Of a DNA stretch of 14,763 bases, positions 7,146 through 14,568 are shown piece by piece. The notes below the pieces were generated by a model that saw only the letters and a program-made list of their open reading frames with translations, searched no databases and had not been told where the DNA came from. Within the stretch, counting starts at the first letter, position 1. The number at the start of each line of letters is the position of its first letter. Made by a program: the position numbers and the translations under genes. Source of the stretch: Phycisphaerales bacterium. Its GTDB lineage: Bacteria > Planctomycetota > Phycisphaerae > Phycisphaerales > UBA1924. The stretch is from positions 1-14,763 of the forward strand of contig JAJDDH010000338.1 of the NCBI GenBank assembly GCA_029260415.1, read 5' to 3'.

Positions 7146-7508
7146 ATGCAACGCGCTCACGCTCATCCGCCCGGGTCGAGGCGGGGCATCGCGATCGCGG
7201 TGCTCGTGATCATCTTCGCGATGATCAGCTTTGTCGTGATCGCGGCGGTGGCCGGGTCGGGTGGTGATACGCAGGCGTCGGCGCTCCGCGTGGAGACCGC
7301 CCGCGCGTTCTACGCGGCGGAGAGTGGGGCGATCATTGTCTTCCGATCGGTCTCTGCGGGTGACGATCTGCCCGTGTCCGGGAGTCAGATTGACCTTGGG
7401 GACGAGGTCATCGAGTTCGTTCAGACACCGCCCAGCGGGGTGGGGACCGCCGTGATCGAGGGGCGAGCGGGCCTGGCGCGCCGTCGGATCAATCTCGAGA
7501 TCCAGTAA
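7146..7508 (+). CDS. Very small GspK/PilX-like minor pseudopilin
   Basis: A protein of 120 aa in the K position. The leader MQRAHAHPPGSRRG precedes IAIAVLVIIFAMISFVVIAA, with Gly before the predicted cut, Ile at +1 and Val at +5. The missing Glu +5 is a known feature of GspK. The segment ALRVETARAFYAAESGA matches the PilX/GspK post-helix pattern. GspK proteins are usually about 300 aa with a large alpha-helical insert and calcium sites; here only some 85 residues follow the membrane helix, so that insert is absent. It starts at ATG 7146, 3 bp after the previous stop, with GGGGA 8 nt upstream. It could instead be called PilX-like; family placement is moderate. Confidence 0.75.
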   Translation: MQRAHAHPPGSRRGIAIAVLVIIFAMISFVVIAAVAGSGGDTQASALRVETARAFYAAESGAIIVFRSVSAGDDLPVSGSQIDLGDEVIEFVQTPPSGVGTAVIEGRAGLARRRINLEIQ

Positions 7509-7630
7509 CCAGCGGGGCGAGGGCCGATAACCGCCGGGCGTGGGCGGGTGCGTCCAAAGTGGGGGGTCGATTGGGCCGATAGTTCAGGCATCACTGGGCA
7601 TCGGTACGCCCTCTCGCGGGGACTCTCGTT
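7509..7630 (+). other. Gap inside the cluster, possible internal promoter region
   Basis: The only sizeable gap in the cluster, 122 bp, separates the pseudopilin half from the alignment-complex half. It holds short inverted repeats (CCGCC 7531-7535 with GGCGG 7543-7547; CCGAT 7576-7580 with ATCGG 7600-7604) and GATAGT at 7578-7583 as a poor -10 candidate with no matching -35. No U-tract terminator is seen. Read-through, a second promoter, or both are possible. Confidence 0.4.
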
Positions 7631-9292
7631 ATGCGGTTTGGACAGCCTCGACTTCTCCTGAGTCTTGCGCCGTCGCAGATTGATGCGGCGTTGGTGGTCG
7701 GCAAGCGCGTGCGGGCCACCAAGCGGGCCAAGCTCAGCCCAGCGGTCTGGGAGGAGGCGTGGAGCGAGGGGCTCTCGCCTTACGACCTGACACTCACCTC
7801 GCTTCTGAAGTCGCTGGGCGCTCCCAAGAACGTTCAGACTCGGGTGCTGTACACGAGCCCGGGCGCCATCTCCGATGTCAAGCACGCGCTGAGCGACGGA
7901 GAGGACGGCGTCAGCGCGGCCCGGCTCGAGGTGCTCGAGAACATCTCCAACTCGGGGGTGCAGTACATCTCCGGAGCGACCCGCCTTGCGCACGAGAACG
8001 GCGCCAACGTGCTCGTCACCGCCGATCGCGACCTGAACGCCCAGGCGATCTTCGCCTGGCTGGCCCGGTGCGGATGCCGCCTTGAGGCGCTGATCCCCAC
8101 CCGCGCGATCGCGCTGCGCTCGGTGATCCGTGACGTGACGTCGCGCGAGGATGACGGCACGGTGACCTGCTACCTGGGCGAGCGTACGACGGTGATCGCG
8201 AGCGGTGGCTCGGGCACGCTCGAGTCCATCCGCAGCATCGACTTCGGATTCTCGCTGCTCGTCGAGGCCTTCGCCCGCGGGCTGCGTCAGGACGTCGAAG
8301 AGGGCGGCGACTCGGAGATCTGCACCAACCACACCGAGGCCCGGGAGCGGCTGTTCGAGGTCGGGCTGCCGACCGGGAAGCCCTCGCCCAAGAGCGCTCA
8401 GCTCAGCCGCAAGGTCATGCCCCTGCTCCAGCCCGTGCTCCAGCGGTACTGCATCGAGATCAAGCAGACCATCCGGTTCGGGGTTCCGCAGACAAGCTCA
8501 AACAGCCGGACGCTGAGGCTGATCGGTCCGGGCGCCGCGATCCATGGCTTCCTCGAACCGCTCAGAGAGTCGATCGACAACGAGGTGAGCATCGAGCCCG
8601 AGTGGGCCGGGTTCGATCCCGACTCGGTCTGTCCGACACTGAGCCTTGAGCATGACTACATCGAGGACGATGCGCCGGAGCTCCGTCTCGTGCCGCGCAT
8701 CGTCTCGGAGCAGAACGCGACACGGCTGATCACCGCCGGGGTTCGGACCGGCGTGCTCTGCGCGGGGCTGCTGCTCGCCGTCGAGGGTGGGTACCTGTAC
8801 AAGCAGCGGGCCGAAACGGCGAGCACGCTCAGGATGCAAGCGCCCGACCTGGCACGCGTCCGGGATCACCGAGCCCAGACCGAACTCGCGAACTCGCTGT
8901 CGAGCTCGCTCGATACCGCGGCGACCATGACCGTGGGACGTCTGGCCGAGCGCCCCGACTGGTTCGCGGTCATGGCGGAGCTCGCCGCGTTGAGATCGGA
9001 TGACGTCCGGTTCAACGACGTTCGCGGCTATCGTGAGGACGGGGCCGTCCTCATCGGGATCGAGGGCTGGGCGGCGGTGGGGGGCGAGTCCGACAGAGGA
9101 CTCAGCGCACTGATCGAACAGCTCCGGGTCTCACCCTTGTTTGTCGATGTTCAGCTCGGCTCGACGAGCCTTGTCGATATTGATGGGTCGCGGGCGAAGC
9201 GGTTCGCGCTCCGCCTGACCCCCCGGATGTTCGCGCCGCGGGCGCCTGGTTTCGGATCGGGAGAAGACATGCGGGCGGAGGTGGAGCCTTGA
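7631..9292 (+). CDS. GspL-like protein: PilM-type actin-like domain fused to a PilN-type domain
   Basis: Inner-membrane assembly protein of 553 aa that should link the ATPase to the periplasmic alignment complex. Residues 1-345 resemble a PilM/GspL actin-like domain: YLGERTTVIASGG near 181-193, SIDFGFSLLVEAFA near 201-214, and the late glycine loop RLIGPGAAIHGF near 295-306. The usual nucleotide-binding Asp residues are replaced (LLLSLAPS at the first phosphate loop position, YLG for DIG at the second), so ATP binding is doubtful. One membrane helix lies near 372-390 (TGVLCAGLLLAVEGGYLYK). Residues 390-535 hold a PilN/GspL-C-like part: a helix, then a ferredoxin-like fold including LIEQLRVSPLFVDVQLGS. 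ATG 7631 has GGGGA 8 nt upstream. The stop overlaps the next start (TTGA). Confidence 0.8.
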   Translation: MRFGQPRLLLSLAPSQIDAALVVGKRVRATKRAKLSPAVWEEAWSEGLSPYDLTLTSLLKSLGAPKNVQTRVLYTSPGAISDVKHALSDGEDGVSAARLEVLENISNSGVQYISGATRLAHENGANVLVTADRDLNAQAIFAWLARCGCRLEALIPTRAIALRSVIRDVTSREDDGTVTCYLGERTTVIASGGSGTLESIRSIDFGFSLLVEAFARGLRQDVEEGGDSEICTNHTEARERLFEVGLPTGKPSPKSAQLSRKVMPLLQPVLQRYCIEIKQTIRFGVPQTSSNSRTLRLIGPGAAIHGFLEPLRESIDNEVSIEPEWAGFDPDSVCPTLSLEHDYIEDDAPELRLVPRIVSEQNATRLITAGVRTGVLCAGLLLAVEGGYLYKQRAETASTLRMQAPDLARVRDHRAQTELANSLSSSLDTAATMTVGRLAERPDWFAVMAELAALRSDDVRFNDVRGYREDGAVLIGIEGWAAVGGESDRGLSALIEQLRVSPLFVDVQLGSTSLVDIDGSRAKRFALRLTPRMFAPRAPGFGSGEDMRAEVEP

Positions 9293-9903
9293 ACACTTCG
9301 TCCGCACGGAACTATATCGTCCGCCTGGCCGTCGTCTCCTCGGTCGCGTGCGCCGCCTGGTACTTTGTCGTCCGCCCGCTCGGGGCAGGGCTCGAGGTAC
9401 AGCGAGTGAGTCTCGCGGCGGCAACCGCAGAGATCGAGGCGGGACAGACTCAGATTATCATGAGCCTGCAGGAGCCCGGAGAGGTCATCCAGGAGCTGCG
9501 GGAGCAGGCCGAGAGCCTCAAGCGGTTCTGGAGCATCTCGGCCGACGCGTCCGTGCTCTACGAGGAGATCGACGCCGTCGCCAAGCGGTATGGCGTGGTG
9601 GTCGAGCGGGTCGAGCCCAGCCGGGGAGGCTCGAAGGGCGCCGTCGGAGATGAGCAAGAAGACGCCCCGGCCTTCAACGAGATCGGGTACAGCATCGAGC
9701 TCGTCGGGAGCTACGAGGGGGTTGCCCGCTTCATGCGTGCCATCCAGAACGAGCTTGGCATGGCCCGCATCGACACGGTCAGGATCACGCCCGCCCTCTC
9801 GATCGACCAGGCGACTCAGGTCCGGGCATCGATCAAGTCAACCCACTTCCAGGCGAACGGCGGGCTGGCCGCGTTTGAGAAGAGCAAGGAGGCGTTGCCG
9901 TGA
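9289..9903 (+). CDS. PilO/GspM-like inner-membrane alignment protein
   Basis: Bitopic protein of 204 aa. A short cytoplasmic N-terminus is followed by one membrane helix near residues 9-30 (YIVRLAVVSSVACAAWYFVV), a predicted coiled coil near 36-80 (Glu/Gln-rich, EVIQELREQAESLKRF) and a periplasmic ferredoxin-like domain. The segment VGSYEGVARFMRAIQNELG near 141-159 is the PilO hallmark, followed by RIDTVRITP. The start is TTG at 9289, overlapping the GspL-like stop as TTGA, with GGAGG 7 nt upstream; no nearby ATG in frame suits the membrane helix better. The rare TTG start and overlap suggest coupled translation with the preceding gene. PilO and GspM are structural counterparts, so either name fits. 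Confidence 0.82.
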   Translation: MNTSSARNYIVRLAVVSSVACAAWYFVVRPLGAGLEVQRVSLAAATAEIEAGQTQIIMSLQEPGEVIQELREQAESLKRFWSISADASVLYEEIDAVAKRYGVVVERVEPSRGGSKGAVGDEQEDAPAFNEIGYSIELVGSYEGVARFMRAIQNELGMARIDTVRITPALSIDQATQVRASIKSTHFQANGGLAAFEKSKEALP

Positions 9904-10433
9904 GCAGCTCCGTTCAGAGGCAGGCGAGAGCCATGCACTTTGTAGCCGTCGTCGCTCCGGTGCTGGCGGTCGCCCTGATCCGGTTCGCCGGCCCGCAGCA
10001 GGCAACGGCGAACATCGCCGCGCCCAAGTTCGAACCGACCGTGCTCGAAGCACGCGTCCCGTCCGGATTCATGAGCGAGGGCGTGCTCGGCGCCGCCGCG
10101 ATTCACGCCCAGAAGCTCTTCAGCACCGGGATCACCGGCACGCCCTTCCCACCACCCGACGCTCAGGATCAGGCGCGCGACATCCTGCCAGAGGATCTGA
10201 GACAGCCCGGCCCGGCGTCCGGCGGGAACTCGGTTGAGGCCCCCTCGCTCCGCATCTCCGCGATCATGTCGCGTCGCCAGGGGGCCATCGCGGTGATCAA
10301 CTCGCGAATCTGCACCGAGGGGACGCGTCTCGCCCCGGGGTGGACCCTTGACTCCATCGACGACCAACGCCGGACGCTCACGCTTGCCCACACATCGGGC
10401 AGGCGTGTCGAGCTGGCGCTCACCACGCCCTGA
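9900..10433 (+). CDS. PilP/GspC-like periplasmic linker protein
   Basis: Bitopic protein of 177 aa and the last gene of the cluster. One membrane helix lies near residues 12-30 (MHFVAVVAPVLAVALIRF). A Pro/Asp/Ala-rich flexible linker covers about 75-115. A small beta domain at about 116-176 reads SLRISAIMSRRQGAIAVINS, then GTRLAPGWTLDSI and LTLAHTSGRRVELAL. That pattern (strand, 'aiain', 'G..l..gw.l..I', strand, 'G....l.l') fits the PilP / GspC homology-region fold that contacts the secretin. There is no PDZ or coiled-coil end as in many GspC. The start is GTG 9900 overlapping the previous stop (GTGA), with a strong AAGGAGG 7 nt upstream. PilP usually precedes secretin gene pilQ; here a tRNA follows. 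Identity is fairly likely, not certain. Confidence 0.7.
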   Translation: MSSSVQRQARAMHFVAVVAPVLAVALIRFAGPQQATANIAAPKFEPTVLEARVPSGFMSEGVLGAAAIHAQKLFSTGITGTPFPPPDAQDQARDILPEDLRQPGPASGGNSVEAPSLRISAIMSRRQGAIAVINSRICTEGTRLAPGWTLDSIDDQRRTLTLAHTSGRRVELALTTP

Positions 10434-10453
10434 GACCATTCCGCCCGCTCGGG

Positions 10454-10482
10454 TGGACAGCCAGCCCGGAGCGAGCGATAAT
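10454..10482 (+). promoter_or_regulatory. Predicted sigma70 promoter of the tRNA-Val gene
   Basis: TGGACA at 10454-10459 and GATAAT at 10477-10482 are separated by exactly 17 nt, each one mismatch from consensus. Transcription would start near 10489, only about 3 nt before the mature tRNA 5' end at 10492. The -10 lies inside the loop of a 9-bp inverted repeat (10464-10472 with 10487-10495). The hexamers and spacing are seen; use as promoter is inferred, but the fit is the best in the window. Confidence 0.7.
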
Positions 10483-10491
10483 CGTTGCTCC

Positions 10492-10565
10492 GGGCGCATA
10501 GCTCAGTTGGCTAGAGCGCTGCCGTCACATGGCAGAGGTCACAGGTTCGAGTCCTGTTGCGCCCA
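10492..10565 (+). tRNA. tRNA-Val (anticodon CAC)
   Basis: A 74-nt cloverleaf. The acceptor stem GGGCGCA (10492-10498) pairs with TGCGCCC (10558-10564), followed by discriminator A. The D stem is GCTC/GAGC. The anticodon stem CTGCC/GGCAG holds the 7-nt loop GTCACAT, so the anticodon is CAC, reading the valine codon GUG. The variable region is AGGTC, and the T arm is ACAGG-TTCGAGT-CCTGT. CCA is not encoded; TTCG follows the discriminator. All stems pair fully. It stands alone downstream of the pilus/secretion cluster with its own promoter. tRNA genes are common integration sites, but no att duplicate or integrase is visible here. Confidence 0.97.
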
Positions 10566-10575
10566 TTCGACTGTC

Positions 10576-10593
10576 GGCTCAGTCCCCTGAGCC
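10576..10593 (+). terminator. Hairpin after tRNA-Val, possible terminator
   Basis: A perfect 7-bp stem, GGCTCAG (10576-10582) with CTGAGCC (10587-10593) around a TCCC loop, begins 10 nt after the tRNA 3' end. There is no U-run after it on either strand, so termination would be factor-assisted; it may also guide 3' end processing. Two more inverted repeats lie between it and the mechanosensitive channel gene: GCCCGC/GCGGGC at 10611-10616 and 10628-10633, and CGTGTGT/ACACACG at 10655-10661 and 10675-10681. Together they probably separate the two convergent transcripts. Confidence 0.45.
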
Positions 10594-10654
10594 CCGCCCC
10601 GTGCTGGCCTGCCCGCGTTTGACCGGAGCGGGCTTGCCATCTACGACGCGCGCC

Positions 10655-10681
10655 CGTGTGTGGTGAGCGCGTTAACACACG
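10655..10681 (-). repeat. Inverted repeat downstream of the mechanosensitive channel gene
   Basis: CGTGTGT (10655-10661) and ACACACG (10675-10681) form a 7-bp stem with a 13-nt loop, about 33 nt after the stop codon of the minus-strand channel gene. No U-run follows. It is a possible terminator for that gene, in line with the second repeat at 10611-10633. Confidence 0.35.
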
Positions 10682-10713
10682 TGCCTGCCGAATCCGCCGA
10701 TCGACCCCCGTCC

Positions 10714-13700
10714 TTACGCGGGGTCGCCGTCGGGCGCGGGTGGTCTTGCGGGGGGCACAAGCCTGTCCAGGTCTGTGATGGATCTGATGTGCAGGTCTCG
10801 CTGCGGGAACGCGATCTCGACCCCCTCCTGGCGGAACTGACGGATAATCTTGTTGTTCACCTCGTGCCGGACAGGCACGAAGTGTTCGATGCTGGGGATG
10901 AAGACGCGCAGTTCGAAGTCCAGCGTGCTGTCCCCGAAGTTCTTGAAGACCACCTGCGGCTTCGGGTCTTCGAGGACCGGGCCTGTCTCGCGGGCGATGC
11001 GGAGCAGGATTCGCTCGACCTGCGCCGGGTCGGATGAATAGCTGACACCGACAGGGATCGTCACTCGCATGACCTGATCGGACAGCGTCCAGTTGATCAC
11101 TTCTGAGGTGATGAACGTCTTGTTCGGGATGATCAGCTCTTTGCGGTCCCAGTCGGCGATGGTCGTCGCGCGCATCCGGATCCGCGAGACCGTCCCGCTC
11201 ACCCCGCCCACAGTGACGGTATCCCCGATGCGGATCGGGCGCTCAGCCAGGATGATCAGGCCCGACACGAAGTTGGCGAAGACCTCCTGGAGCCCGAATG
11301 CGAGGCCGAACGTCAGCGCCGCGGCGAGCCACTGCACCTTGCCCCACGTGATCCCGATGGTGTTGAAGGCGATCACGATGCCGACGGTCGCGATGAGATA
11401 CCGCATGACCGTGTTGAGCGCGTACCGGCTTCCGGCGTCGAGCGGGAGCCGTTGCAGCAGGACGATCTCGAGCAGGCCCGGGACGTTCCGGAACGCGAGC
11501 CAGGTCGCAACGAGCAGCAGGACGGCCAGTCCCGCGTCGGCGAGCGTGATGATGGTCTCCGGGTCCTCGTCGCTGATCGCGCCGGGCGGTTGCTCAGATC
11601 GCGGTTCAACGGCGCTCCCGGGAAGGGCGCCCGTGGGTGGGGGGGCGCTGGCGCTTTCACTCGGCTTGGTCACGACCTTTGGTTCGCCCACCAGTTCGAC
11701 GGTTTCTGCGCCCGAGTCCACGATCTCGATGCTGGGCCACAGGCGGACCCGTTCGGCCATCCTGAGTGCGGGCATGGCCTCCGACCAGATCAGGTAGAAA
11801 CCGATCACGATCGAGACGGTGATGGCCGCGCGGAAGAGCTGCTTCGTCTGCCCGCTGATGGCCGGGAGGTTCACCTTCTCGTCGTCCATCGGGCCCGCCA
11901 GTGACTGGGGCGTTCCTCCGCTGGTTTTGGTTGCATCGGACTCGGTCGCCGCCTGTTCCCTCCGGCGCCGAGCGTCCTCGACGGCGACTCGGCGCCTGGC
12001 GATGAAGAGCCACCGGAGCAGGATCGCGTCGGCAAACACGAGCGTCAGGATGAGCACGAGGGATTCCTCGAACCGTGCCTCCAGACGCATCGCGGTGTAG
12101 TAGAACCCGAACCAGCTCAGCACCGCGAACGCGATCGGTGACAGGACGATGAGCGGGTGCCAGATGAGACGCAGCCGGTACAGGGCCCCGGCCTTGTTCC
12201 GCTCGAGGAACTGGCCGAGGACCGGCCCCCCTGGGCGGAGGATCCTGTGGAGGAACAGCGTGAGGGCGAGCAGGCCGATCGTAAAGAACGAACGACCCAG
12301 GGTGGCGTTGACGGGCTCCGGGGCCTCGCGGTCGATCGCGAACACCAGCACCGCGCAGGGGACGACGATCGGGAGGAACCAGCGGAGCTGCCTGCGGATC
12401 GGTCGGGTGTGCTTGGGCGGCCACCGGAAGTGCGCGTCCCCGAGACCCTGCGCCCGCAGTGCGTGACGCAAGAAGAGCAGCGGGAAGAGCATCAGCGCGA
12501 CCGTCTGGAGTGACGAGCCGAACGCGATGCCGAGGGGGATCTGCTCCTGGGGGCGTTCCAGCAGCCAGCCAACGCCGTACAGCGCGAGTGGGATGGGCGC
12601 CGCGAGCACGAACGTGAGCGCGAGGGCCGCGAGCGTGTACGCGAACCGGTCGCTGCTGTAGCGTGAGACCCGGTCCCCGATTCGACGGATCAGGATCCGG
12701 GATCGGAACCCGAAGGCCCAGAACGCGAGCAGCAGGATGGTGAACGAGGGGATGGCCAGGCGGTGGTCCAACGCATACGCCAGGCTCTTTGATGTCGCGT
12801 CGCGCCACTGGCTGGGATCGATGATCCAGGCGACACCCTCGCGCACCTCGCTCATGCTCGGGCGAGAGTCCCCATCGACACTCCTGACCCACAGAATCCG
12901 CTCCTCGATATAGGCCGCGTGAACACGGGTCGCCCGCAGAAGCTCCTGCTCGGCAACCCTGAGGCTGCTCAGCTGTTCCCGGTGCCGGAGCTGGTCCGCG
13001 ATGAGCTGATCCAGGAAGTCGCGCCGAGCCGACGCGAGATCTCTGGCGATCAGCTCGAACTCGGGGGGGAGAGCGGTCTCGCTGGTGGGGGTGGCCTGGG
13101 CGATCAGACGCTGCGCCACGCGATCGATATCCCCCGCGGCAAGCCGCTCTTCCTGGAGCTCGATCAGTTCGTACTCGGCGTTGTCGAGCCCGTTGCGTGT
13201 CTTGCGGAGACTCTGTCGCAGTTCAAACTGATCGGGCAGGCTGTCATAGAGGCGTCGCAGACGCAGCCCCGTCGCTCGGCTCAGCCCGATCGCCCCGACT
13301 CGCTGCTGCACCGATGCGAAGCGCGTCTTGAGATCAGCGTCCATCGCCCGCAGGGTGGATGCCCGGCGTGCGATCTGATCGATCTGATCGGAGATGCTGC
13401 CCGGCCCCGCCCGCTCAGCGGCCCGGCGCGCGGAGTCCTCGGCGAACTGCTTCAGGACCGGGTGCTGCTGGGCCGCCTCGCGGCGCAGTCGCTGCGCTTC
13501 CTTGGCCGCCTGCTCCACGTCCGCCTGACGCTGACGGGTTACCGTGCTCTGCAGCCGCTCAACTAGCTGCTCGGCCTCGGTCACCCGGCGCTGGGCCAGA
13601 TCGCGACGTGCCGGGAGCAGCTCCACCCGAGAGTCGTAGAACGCGAGCTCCGCCTCGAGTGACTCGATCTCACGCGTCAGCGCCGCCTGGCGAGCGAGGT

Positions 13701-14283
13701 ACAACGCTCGCCGAGCGGCAAGCATGACCTGAGGCTCACCCTCAGAACCCGCGAAGGGGCCCGTGTCTGCGGCCTGCTCCCGCACCCGCGCGATACTCTG
13801 CGGGATCACGCCCCGCCGGTCTCGTCTGCTCGTGGTGACCGTCTGAAGCTCCGAGACCCGCTGGCGGGCGGTCTGGAGCCCGGCGGTCGCCGTCGCGAGT
13901 TCTTGTTCCAGCTGCGTCAGGGGCCTGGTGTCGGGGTCGGGCGCCGCGGGCGCGACGGGCGCCAACGCCAGCTCCTCGCGGATCGCCTTGAGTTCCTGCG
14001 GGGCGCGTTCAGCGTCGGCTTTGTACACCGCGATCTGGTCGGTCAGGGCGTTCGCGCGCTTGACCTCTTCCAGCGCCTTGAGCAGCACCTCTCTCGCGGC
14101 TTCGGCCACCGCCTTGACACCGCCCTCCAACGCCTCGAGATCGGCGAGCTGATTCTCGACCGAAGCGACCGTCGGCTGCTGGCGGGCCTGGATCGAGAGG
14201 GGGGCCTGGGCCTGGCCCAACGCGAGACGCCCCATGGCAGCACAGACGCAGAGCACGAGGTAGAGCATGGAGCGTGACCGCAT
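10714..14283 (-). CDS. Large MscS-family mechanosensitive channel (MscK/MscM type)
   Basis: Inner-membrane tension-gated channel that releases solutes on hypo-osmotic shock. With the start at 14283 it is 1189 aa, close to E. coli MscK and MscM (about 1100). A signal peptide (MLYLVLCVCAAMGRLALGQA) leads into a long periplasmic helical, coiled-coil region (about 30-500) that contains ARRDLAQRRVTEAEQLVERL and HPVLKQFAEDSA, as in the MscS_porin domain. About eleven membrane segments follow from 513 to 1010, with IEERILWVRS just before them. The pore segment near 985-1005 has LTFGLAFGLQEVFANFVSG, then the beta domain ERPIRIGDTVTVGGVSGTV and the C-terminal vestibule. A low-complexity periplasmic insert rich in Pro/Ser/Glu lies near 855-900. 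The frame is open to a GTG at 14355, but that extension would bury the signal peptide; no ideal ribosome site is seen for 14283. Confidence 0.92.
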   Translation of the reverse strand: MRSRSMLYLVLCVCAAMGRLALGQAQAPLSIQARQQPTVASVENQLADLEALEGGVKAVAEAAREVLLKALEEVKRANALTDQIAVYKADAERAPQELKAIREELALAPVAPAAPDPDTRPLTQLEQELATATAGLQTARQRVSELQTVTTSRRDRRGVIPQSIARVREQAADTGPFAGSEGEPQVMLAARRALYLARQAALTREIESLEAELAFYDSRVELLPARRDLAQRRVTEAEQLVERLQSTVTRQRQADVEQAAKEAQRLRREAAQQHPVLKQFAEDSARRAAERAGPGSISDQIDQIARRASTLRAMDADLKTRFASVQQRVGAIGLSRATGLRLRRLYDSLPDQFELRQSLRKTRNGLDNAEYELIELQEERLAAGDIDRVAQRLIAQATPTSETALPPEFELIARDLASARRDFLDQLIADQLRHREQLSSLRVAEQELLRATRVHAAYIEERILWVRSVDGDSRPSMSEVREGVAWIIDPSQWRDATSKSLAYALDHRLAIPSFTILLLAFWAFGFRSRILIRRIGDRVSRYSSDRFAYTLAALALTFVLAAPIPLALYGVGWLLERPQEQIPLGIAFGSSLQTVALMLFPLLFLRHALRAQGLGDAHFRWPPKHTRPIRRQLRWFLPIVVPCAVLVFAIDREAPEPVNATLGRSFFTIGLLALTLFLHRILRPGGPVLGQFLERNKAGALYRLRLIWHPLIVLSPIAFAVLSWFGFYYTAMRLEARFEESLVLILTLVFADAILLRWLFIARRRVAVEDARRRREQAATESDATKTSGGTPQSLAGPMDDEKVNLPAISGQTKQLFRAAITVSIVIGFYLIWSEAMPALRMAERVRLWPSIEIVDSGAETVELVGEPKVVTKPSESASAPPPTGALPGSAVEPRSEQPPGAISDEDPETIITLADAGLAVLLLVATWLAFRNVPGLLEIVLLQRLPLDAGSRYALNTVMRYLIATVGIVIAFNTIGITWGKVQWLAAALTFGLAFGLQEVFANFVSGLIILAERPIRIGDTVTVGGVSGTVSRIRMRATTIADWDRKELIIPNKTFITSEVINWTLSDQVMRVTIPVGVSYSSDPAQVERILLRIARETGPVLEDPKPQVVFKNFGDSTLDFELRVFIPSIEHFVPVRHEVNNKIIRQFRQEGVEIAFPQRDLHIRSITDLDRLVPPARPPAPDGDPA

Positions 14284-14472
14284 TTGGTCATAGTAGGTGA
14301 CCCCCGGATGCCGCGGACCGGAGGCAGGAAGAGTGGAGCCGATCGACAGGTGCACAGCGCGTGTGATTCCCCCCGACCCTGACCCGATGGACCCGCGCGC
14401 CAGGTCCCAGCAGGAGCCAAAGCAAGACCTCTCCCCCTCCGCGACCGGGAGTCACCCAGTCCAGGTCCGCCA
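14284..14472 (-). other. Upstream region of the mechanosensitive channel gene
   Basis: About 190 bp between the channel start and the terminator of the next gene to the right. It should hold the channel promoter, but I see no convincing -35/-10 pair. An inverted repeat GGTCA (14286-14290) / TGACC (14298-14302) lies just before the start codon. Open frames here have no family character. Confidence 0.4.
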
Positions 14473-14507
14473 TAGAAAAGCGGGCAACCCCGAATGGGTT
14501 GCCCGCT
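14473..14507 (-). terminator. Rho-independent terminator of the dockerin-like gene
   Basis: A perfect 12-bp stem, AGCGGGCAACCC (14479-14490) with GGGTTGCCCGCT (14496-14507), has a 5-nt loop. On the minus strand it is followed by TTT and CTAT, forming a short U-rich tail. It lies 61 nt after the stop codon of the minus-strand gene at the right edge and points the right way for it. This is the clearest intrinsic terminator in the window. It also insulates the channel gene that follows on the same strand. Confidence 0.88.
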
Positions 14508-14568
14508 CGCATGGTCTCAGTTGTCTCGGCGTTGCGCGACGTGCGCCTCGACGGGATCCGATCAGGCG

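Noticed and set aside
9590..10237. Plus-strand open frame across the PilO-like and PilP-like genes
   Set aside because: It is an out-of-frame reading rich in Arg/Ser/Pro with no ribosome site; the in-frame genes have membrane helices, good ribosome sites and 4-nt overlaps.
10492..10713. tRNA-Val as an integration site of a genomic island
   Set aside because: No integrase, no duplicated tRNA 3' end and no change in composition are visible; the neighbour is an ordinary channel gene.
11657..12892. Second minus-strand frame of 411 codons inside the channel gene
   Set aside because: Arg/Pro/His-rich shadow of the MscS-family gene on the same strand in another frame.
14286..14302. Inverted repeat GGTCA/TGACC just before the channel start as an operator
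   Set aside because: Only 5 bp per arm and no promoter elements around it; too weak to call.
14284..14355. Earlier GTG start for the mechanosensitive channel
   Set aside because: It would add 24 residues before a clear signal peptide, and no ribosome site at good spacing supports it.
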